Part shown: positions 59,091 through 64,000 of the stretch, piece by piece
Layout: each line of letters opens with the position of its first letter
Position numbering within the stretch: the stretch's first letter is position 1
Assembly (NCBI RefSeq): GCF_013256425.1
Contig: NZ_CP053904.1
Location: 558,001 to 622,000 of the forward strand
Length of the DNA: 64,000 bases
Source: Hymenobacter sp. BRD67
GTDB lineage: Bacteria; Bacteroidota; Bacteroidia; Cytophagales; Hymenobacteraceae
Direction: 5' to 3'
The notes under the pieces: model-generated
Databases searched by the model: none
Seen by the model: the letters and a program-made list of their open reading frames with translations, nothing else
What the model was told of the DNA's origin: nothing
Made by a program: the position numbers and the translations under genes

Positions 59091-59268
59091 AGTATGGTTT
59101 GACAAAAAAAATCAGCTAATATTCAACTTGAATAGGTACATTTAAGGCGCTAATAGCTTATTAAGCAGTAAGTAGCCCGCGCTGTCGGGCTTAAGGTTTG
59201 CTTTCCCACTTTTCGAGGTAGTCTTACTGGCTACCCCGGCTTTTTCACCACCCAAACACACCCTTTTT

Positions 59269-60451
59269 ATGTTTACACGTTTACTTCCAACCCGGAAACT
59301 AGCGGTTACCGCTACCCTGGCTCTGGCCACTTGTCTGGCTGGCTCCGCTGCACAGGCCCAGACCATCGATGGCACTCGTGATGCCTCATATCCCGCCCCG
59401 CTGGCGGTGCAAACCAACCCCACCAGCTTCGGCGACAGTAGCGTTGGCGCGGCTGGCAATGGCGGAGCCAACGGCGACGAGCTGGACAATATCAGCGCCC
59501 AGATTGTGGGGGCTAATCTGTACCTGTTTATCGGGGCAACCTGCAAAGCAACAACAACCACCTCGAAATTTTCTTTGACTCGAAGGTGGGTGGGCAAAAC
59601 AAGCTGGCAACCGGCACCGGCACCAGCGTGCTGGATACCTTGTCCGGCATTAAGTTCGACGCTGGTTTTAATGCTGACTATCTCATTGGCGTGAGCCTAA
59701 AGGGCACCAGCACGGGCGGCGCTACCCCCACTGCCTCGTTAGCTTCTATAAACGTGTACTATGCGACGGTAGGCAACTCCGCCGGCGGCGCATACGTGGG
59801 TAAGGGTACGATGGCCGCTACTTCGGCGCCTGTCACTTTCGGCTCCAGCACCGGGGCAGTAGCCGTTAACAATTCGAACACGGCCGGCGTTAGCTCAACG
59901 ACGGTTGGCAACCCCGGCGCTGTGAATACGGGCCTGGAGCTGATGATTCCGCTGGCTGCCCTTGGCACAAGCGCCAACGGCGGCGATATCAAGATATGCG
60001 CTTACATCAACGGAGGTAAACGCGACTACCTGTCGAATCAGGTACTGGCCGGCTTACCGAGTGGAACGGCTAGCTTAGGTAGCGGCAACGGTGCTTACAC
60101 TGGTGGTGCTACGCCGGTATCGAATGTTGACTTCACCGCCTACGCCGGCAACCAGTACGTGACCGTAACCAACGGGGGCCGTTGGCTACCACCACTGCCC
60201 AGCAGCGTGCGCAAATCAGCGTGGCACCCAATCCGGCGCAAGGCCGCCTCTTTGTGCAGCTGCCAGCTACCGTGGCCGATTTGCACCTGACCCTCTACAA
60301 CAACCTCGGCCAAGTGGTGCGCCAGGTAAGCCCGTCGGCAGGTGCTACGAACGTAGCCATCGAGGCCAATGGCCTGTCTACGGGAGTGTACCTGCTGCGT
60401 GCGATGTCGGGAACCGATGCGGTGTCCACTCAGCGCGTGGTATTGAATTAA
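59269..60451 (+). CDS. T9SS-exported hypothetical protein, frame broken twice
   Basis: Reconstructed length 394 aa. Signal peptide near 10-31 (KLAVTATLALATCLAGSAAQAQ). The mature start TIDGTRDASYPAPLAVQTNPTSFGD and LDNISAQIVGANLYLFIGG suggest a carbohydrate-binding or DOMON-like beta-sandwich. The C-terminus has SVAPNPAQGRLFVQLPA and TQRVVLN, a T9SS type A sorting tail. The breaks near 59536-59539 and 60175-60180 each need one G or C. The function is not clear; its place after the GH13 gene suggests a partner in polysaccharide binding. Beyond its stop an in-frame relic of another T9SS tail continues (60452-60559). Confidence 0.8.
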
Positions 60452-60559
60452 TCGGGCGATATCCAGCCGATTTCTATCTTCCCAGGGGCTGCCCGCATTT
60501 ACCTAGTGCGCGTGCAAAGCGACAATAATGTAGCTCAAAATAAGTTCTGGCTACAGTAA
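60452..60559 (+). pseudogene. Relic of a second T9SS C-terminal tail
   Basis: Right after the stop of the previous gene, in the same frame, 35 codons read ISIFPGAARIYLVRVQSDNN and end AQNKFWLQ before a stop. IYLVRVQSD and KFWLQ are typical of the last strands of a T9SS type A domain. It is a partial duplicate or decayed end, not translated unless the stop is read through. Confidence 0.55.
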
Positions 60560-60579
60560 GCTGCCGTAACCTACCAAGT

Positions 60580-60616
60580 AAAAAGCCCCGCCGTAGAATA
60601 CGGCGGGGCTTTTTTG
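60580..60616. terminator. Bidirectional terminator
   Basis: AAAAAGCCCCGCCGTA pairs with TACGGCGGGGCTTTTTT around a short loop. It lies between the T9SS protein and the convergent GH53 gene. Confidence 0.88.
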
Positions 60617-60641
60617 CTTACAAAGGTTCAACTGGCTGATA

Positions 60642-62399
60642 CTATTGCTGCACCAGCTTCAGGTGCCACTGCTGGGAGCCGCTACTGAGTGCCAGCACGT
60701 AAACGCCGGCCGCCAGGCTGGCAGGGGGCGTCAGCGTCAGGGTGTGAAGGCCGGCTGGCTGGGTGGGCTGGTCGGCCAGGGTTTGCACCAACTGGCCCGT
60801 GGCCGCGTACAGTGCCACACGCACCGGCCCGGCGCTGGGCAACTCGTAGTGCAGGGTGAGCAGGCCCCGGCTATTGTTAGGGTTTGGATAAAGCTGCGGC
60901 AATAGGGCGGCGCTGGCAGCCGGGGCGGTAGTAGCCAGCACTGTCGCTACCATCTCCACATCGTCGATGCTGCAATAGTTGCCGGCATTGGCCACCGAGC
61001 GCAGGCCAATCTCGCACTGGCCATTGGTGACCACAATACCGGGCACCTGTATCTGGGTCCAGGTTCCTACCACGGGCAGCGCTACGTTTTGCTCAATGCC
61101 GCCACCCGCCTGGGCATAAAGTTGGCAGGTAGTCTGGCCGCCGCCATTCTGCACCCAGGCACGTAGGGTGTAGGTGCCATTGGGCACTTTAAGAACCTGC
61201 GAGGTGCGCACCTGGTAGGCCGAAGCGTTGTAGTGGGTAAGGCGAAACTGACTGTTGTGGCCGCCCGATTCGGTGTAGTTATAAACATCGTTGGTGGTAT
61301 TCCAGCCGAGCGGCGTCTGGATGGCTGAGTTGTGCGTAGCCGCCGTGTACTCGAAGCCGGGATTGTACACCAGCGTAGCGGGCGGCGCCGGCAGGAAACC
61401 GTCTAGCGCAACTGTGGCGCGGTTATCACTGCCCCAGGCTCCCTTGTTGTAGCCTTGCCAGTTATACACCTCCGGCTCCCAGTACACTACGCCCAGCCCT
61501 TTGCCGCCCGCCACGGCCTGGGTTTTGGCAATGAGGTCCAGCAGCATCTGACGGGTGGCGATGGGCACGTAGTTATCGAGGCCGACTTCTACCACCATTA
61601 CCTCCTTGCCCGGATAGCGCGTCACCAGGTCGTTCATATTGGCCTGCGCCTGCGCTGTATAGGTATACCAGGTGGCAGCATCGGGGTATAGCGAGAGGCC
61701 CATCACGTCCCAGTGGGCCCCGTTGGCCTGCAGGCCATCAAAAAAGTAGCGGAAGGCCCCGTTATCCTGGCCATTGGCAAAGTGCACGATGACTTTAGTA
61801 GTGGGGCTCACTGCCTTCACCGCCGCGTAGCCCTGGTCCACAAACTGCGCAAAATTGCCGAAGCCGTTTACCGTGATGCGACCCTCGGGCCAGAGCATAC
61901 CATCGTTGGTTTCGTTGCCCACCTGCACCCACTCGGGCGTTATGCCATTGTTTTTGAGGCTGGTAAGTACGGCCGTGGTGTGGTCGTACACGGCCTGCTT
62001 AAGCTGGGCTACGGTGTAGTTCTGCCAGGCGGCGGGCTTGGTTTGCTTGCCGGGGTCGGCAAAGCTGTCGCTATAATGAAAGTCGATGAGCAGGCGCAGC
62101 CCCAGGGCCTGGGCCCGCTTGGCCTTGGCCAGTACATCGTCGGGGCCCGAGTAGCCGCCGGTAGGGTTTACCCACACCCGCAGCCGGATGGTGTTCAGCC
62201 CGTAGTCGTCGCGCAGCAGCTGAAACAGGTCTTGCTGGGTACCGGCCTTGTTATAAAACTTATAGCCCGAGGCTTCCATCTCGGTCACCCAGCTGATGTC
62301 GGCTCCCTTGGCAAAGGCCGAAGAAGTTTGAGCTGCTGTGGGGTGCCAGCAGGCAAACAAGAGTAGCACGCTGGCTACCAATCGAGTAAGGGTACGCAT
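60642..62399 (-). CDS. T9SS-exported GH53 endo-beta-1,4-galactanase with CBM-like module
   Basis: 585 aa, intact. Signal peptide 1-23. The GH53 TIM barrel covers about 25-340: KGADISWVTEMEASGYKFYN, NTIRLRVWVNPTGGYS, LLIDFHYSDSFADPGKQ, VQVGNETNDGMLWPEG (acid/base Glu163) and VMVVEVGLDNY (nucleophile Glu271). It cuts beta-1,4-galactan side chains of pectin. A beta-sandwich (about 350-490, LVYNPGFEYTAATHNSA, CSIDDVEMVA) is a carbohydrate-binding-type module. The tail PQLYPNPNNSRGLLTLHYELP and LVQQ is T9SS type A. With the pectinesterase it fits pectin breakdown. Confidence 0.93.
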   Translation of the reverse strand: MRTLTRLVASVLLLFACWHPTAAQTSSAFAKGADISWVTEMEASGYKFYNKAGTQQDLFQLLRDDYGLNTIRLRVWVNPTGGYSGPDDVLAKAKRAQALGLRLLIDFHYSDSFADPGKQTKPAAWQNYTVAQLKQAVYDHTTAVLTSLKNNGITPEWVQVGNETNDGMLWPEGRITVNGFGNFAQFVDQGYAAVKAVSPTTKVIVHFANGQDNGAFRYFFDGLQANGAHWDVMGLSLYPDAATWYTYTAQAQANMNDLVTRYPGKEVMVVEVGLDNYVPIATRQMLLDLIAKTQAVAGGKGLGVVYWEPEVYNWQGYNKGAWGSDNRATVALDGFLPAPPATLVYNPGFEYTAATHNSAIQTPLGWNTTNDVYNYTESGGHNSQFRLTHYNASAYQVRTSQVLKVPNGTYTLRAWVQNGGGQTTCQLYAQAGGGIEQNVALPVVGTWTQIQVPGIVVTNGQCEIGLRSVANAGNYCSIDDVEMVATVLATTAPAASAALLPQLYPNPNNSRGLLTLHYELPSAGPVRVALYAATGQLVQTLADQPTQPAGLHTLTLTPPASLAAGVYVLALSSGSQQWHLKLVQQ

Positions 62400-62519
62400 A
62401 AAAATAGCAAAAAGTGAGAGTTGGAGAGGCAGCTAGCGAGAATAAAAACGCCTGCGAAGTTGAAGGGTCATCGGGCTTTCAGAGCGGGTAAAATATAGTA
62501 AAAATCTAATATTATCAAG

Positions 62520-63989
62520 CTATTGCAACGTCACTGACTCGACATCCACGCGCAGCTGCTCGGTGAGGCTGGCCGGCTGGTCCACAATCACTTGCAGCAC
62601 TTCTACCTCGGCCAGCCGGAAGGCTGGACTTGCCACCGGCGTATACGTAAGCGGCAGAAAACCAGGATATGGCCGGGGCGTGAGCAGCAGCGGCGCGGCC
62701 CGTAGGGCACTGAGCGGCACCCGCACCTCGCCGCCGGCCGCCAGCGGCACGGTGGCTTCGTAGGCTACCGCGTCGCGGGTTACGAGCGCCAGCCGCAGGT
62801 GGGTGTTGGCCGGCTGGTTGCTGGAGACTTTAACGAGTAACTCCTTGAAATTACCCAGGTCGGCCACCCGGCCGGCCGTTTTGGAGCCCAGGTAGGCGCG
62901 CAGGGCCGAGGCCGGGCCGGCTTCCGGCGCGGGCTGGCCGGCCTTGGCGGGGTTCACGAGCAGGCGCAGGGCCAGCGCGCCGCTGGCAGTGGTGGGGTAG
63001 TCGGTCCAGTTCATCCAGCTAATGCCCTTGGCTTCCACGGCATCGCGGTCGAGGGCGGCCGTAAAGAGCGGCAGCGGCGCGGTAGCAGCCACCAGCGGCA
63101 CCTGCCAGGGCGTGGTCGCCGGGTAAAAGTCCCAGTCACGGGGCGTACCCGGCTGGCCGCCGGGGAAGGTCAGCGCAGGCTGACCAGCGCGTTTCAGCAC
63201 CACCCAGTAGCGCAGCAGGCCGGGGTAGGTGAGCGTGCCGGGCACGGTGGCCGACCAGGTATTGGCCCCCAGCGAGCGCATGGGCAGGCTGCGCGTGGGG
63301 CCAAAATAATGCTGGGCTACCAGCAATACCGTGTCTTGCGAACTGGCGCCGCTCACCGTGGCCATAATGTTGAGCGGCTGCCCGGCCGTGGCCTGGGCTA
63401 CCGGCAAGTGCCGCACCTGCGCCGGGCCAGCCGTAGCCGGCGGGGCCACAAACTCGCCCAGCTGCCGGGGGCCGGCCGGCGTTTGGGCCGTCCAGGCGCG
63501 GGCATCTTTGCCGGCTTTGGTAAGCAGGTAGGCGCCGGGCCGCACCAGCAGCTTGCCGCCGCTGGCCTGGGCCTGGGCCATGTTGCCTTCGTTCAGGCCT
63601 TTGAGCTGAAAATCAGCGCCCAGCTCAGCCAGCGCAAGGGTCAGCGGCTGCTCGTTCCACTCAATGCGGGTTACGGCTTTGCGCAGCGAGGGCGTAGCAA
63701 ACGGGTCGCTCACAGGCACGGCATCGGGCATCACCTCCAGGCGCCACACGCCGGGCGCCAGCTGGTCGAGGAAGTACGCGCCGCTGCCGCCGTACTGCAC
63801 CACCGGCGACGAGCCCACGCCCGCCACGTGGCGCAGCGCGGCAGGCTTGACTGGATTATCGATTGTGTTGCTGGTATAATAAAATTCGCCCGGCGCGTTC
63901 CACTCGCTCAACTGCCGCCGGTAGCTGACGAGCGCCGCCCCGAATACCGAGTCGGCCGTGTAGCGCGGCCCGGCCTGCGCGCGGGGCAT
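62520..63989 (-). CDS. C-terminal part of a large secreted protein, cut by the window end
   Basis: Shown is 489 aa from an internal ATG at 63989. The frame is open upstream (codons FHE before that ATG), so the real protein starts beyond the window. The visible part has FYYTSNTIDNPVKP, AGVGSSPVVQYGGSGAYFLD, GVWRLEVMPDAVPVSDPFATP and then several beta-sandwich modules, ending VDVESVTLQ. It resembles the C-terminal half of large carbohydrate-active secreted proteins of Bacteroidota, but no catalytic residues are visible. It is placed next to the GH53 gene on the same strand (120 nt apart), which may indicate a joint role in polysaccharide use. Confidence 0.65.
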   Translation of the reverse strand: MPRAQAGPRYTADSVFGAALVSYRRQLSEWNAPGEFYYTSNTIDNPVKPAALRHVAGVGSSPVVQYGGSGAYFLDQLAPGVWRLEVMPDAVPVSDPFATPSLRKAVTRIEWNEQPLTLALAELGADFQLKGLNEGNMAQAQASGGKLLVRPGAYLLTKAGKDARAWTAQTPAGPRQLGEFVAPPATAGPAQVRHLPVAQATAGQPLNIMATVSGASSQDTVLLVAQHYFGPTRSLPMRSLGANTWSATVPGTLTYPGLLRYWVVLKRAGQPALTFPGGQPGTPRDWDFYPATTPWQVPLVAATAPLPLFTAALDRDAVEAKGISWMNWTDYPTTASGALALRLLVNPAKAGQPAPEAGPASALRAYLGSKTAGRVADLGNFKELLVKVSSNQPANTHLRLALVTRDAVAYEATVPLAAGGEVRVPLSALRAAPLLLTPRPYPGFLPLTYTPVASPAFRLAEVEVLQVIVDQPASLTEQLRVDVESVTLQ

Positions 63990-64000
63990 CTCGTGAAATA

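Overview
The window looks like chromosomal DNA of a Hymenobacter-like bacterium (Bacteroidota, Cytophagales, Hymenobacteraceae). The base composition is high in G+C. Several secreted enzymes end in a type IX secretion (T9SS) type A sorting tail with a YPNPT-like or APNPA-like motif. Shine-Dalgarno sequences are absent or weak, TAnnTTTG-like promoter boxes occur, and gene families typical of the group are present (DUF885, DUF4833, DUF1573, a fused branched-chain dehydrogenase E1, a short AMP nucleosidase). The assignment rests on gene families and style, not on a marker-gene comparison.

Layout. 1-11.8 kb: housekeeping and accessory metabolism (two DUF72 paralogues, an Ldh2-family reductase, a secreted amidohydrolase, a GH5-like hydrolase, a DMT-type transporter, a DUF885 hydrolase, SelO, an ElaA-type acetyltransferase, an NmrA-like reductase). 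12-19.1 kb: clpB embedded in an accessory patch with VapB/VapC, DUF433/DUF5615 and a nucleotidyltransferase whose HEPN partner is internally deleted, plus two conspicuously A/T-rich orphan genes. 19.1-28 kb: a duplicated-domain membrane protein, then two large T9SS exported repeat proteins (a pectinesterase and an adhesin-like protein) that share C-terminal modules. 28-32.7 kb: HupE/UreJ-like protein, M1 metallopeptidase, AraC regulator, DUF983 protein. 32.9-37.8 kb: a Tat-exported three-subunit molybdenum hydroxylase (YagTSR/PaoABC type) followed by a MocA-like cytidylyltransferase. 37.9-53 kb: MFS transporter, DinB, a lipoprotein amidohydrolase, AMP nucleosidase, a lone HsdR N-terminal-domain protein, alanine dehydrogenase, VOC protein, DUF1573 protein, E1 alpha/beta fusion, a LuxE-like ligase and a sigma-54 response regulator without a DNA-binding domain. 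53.1-53.5 kb: RNase P RNA on the minus strand. 53.6-64 kb: metallophosphoesterase, Smr-domain protein, and a polysaccharide-degradation stretch (GH13, a T9SS protein, GH53 galactanase, and a large secreted protein cut by the window end). LacI/CcpA-type palindromes lie upstream of the GH13 gene (perfect) and the pectinesterase gene (imperfect).

A dominant feature is about 23 points where one gene continues in another frame. In all but one (vapC), adding a single base, usually in a short G or C run, restores the full family-length protein. An internal repeat gives a direct control: one copy has five G's where the frame-broken copy has four. Most of these breaks are therefore best read as base-calling or assembly errors, not real pseudogenes. 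The reconstructed spans are given as single features here.

Intergenic space is rich in long hairpins of several families (two of them represented twice) and in classical bidirectional terminators. No tRNA, rRNA, CRISPR array or insertion-sequence transposase was recognised. The nearest thing to an undescribed system is the clpB-centred accessory patch with its low-G+C orphan genes; its function is not demonstrated by the sequence.
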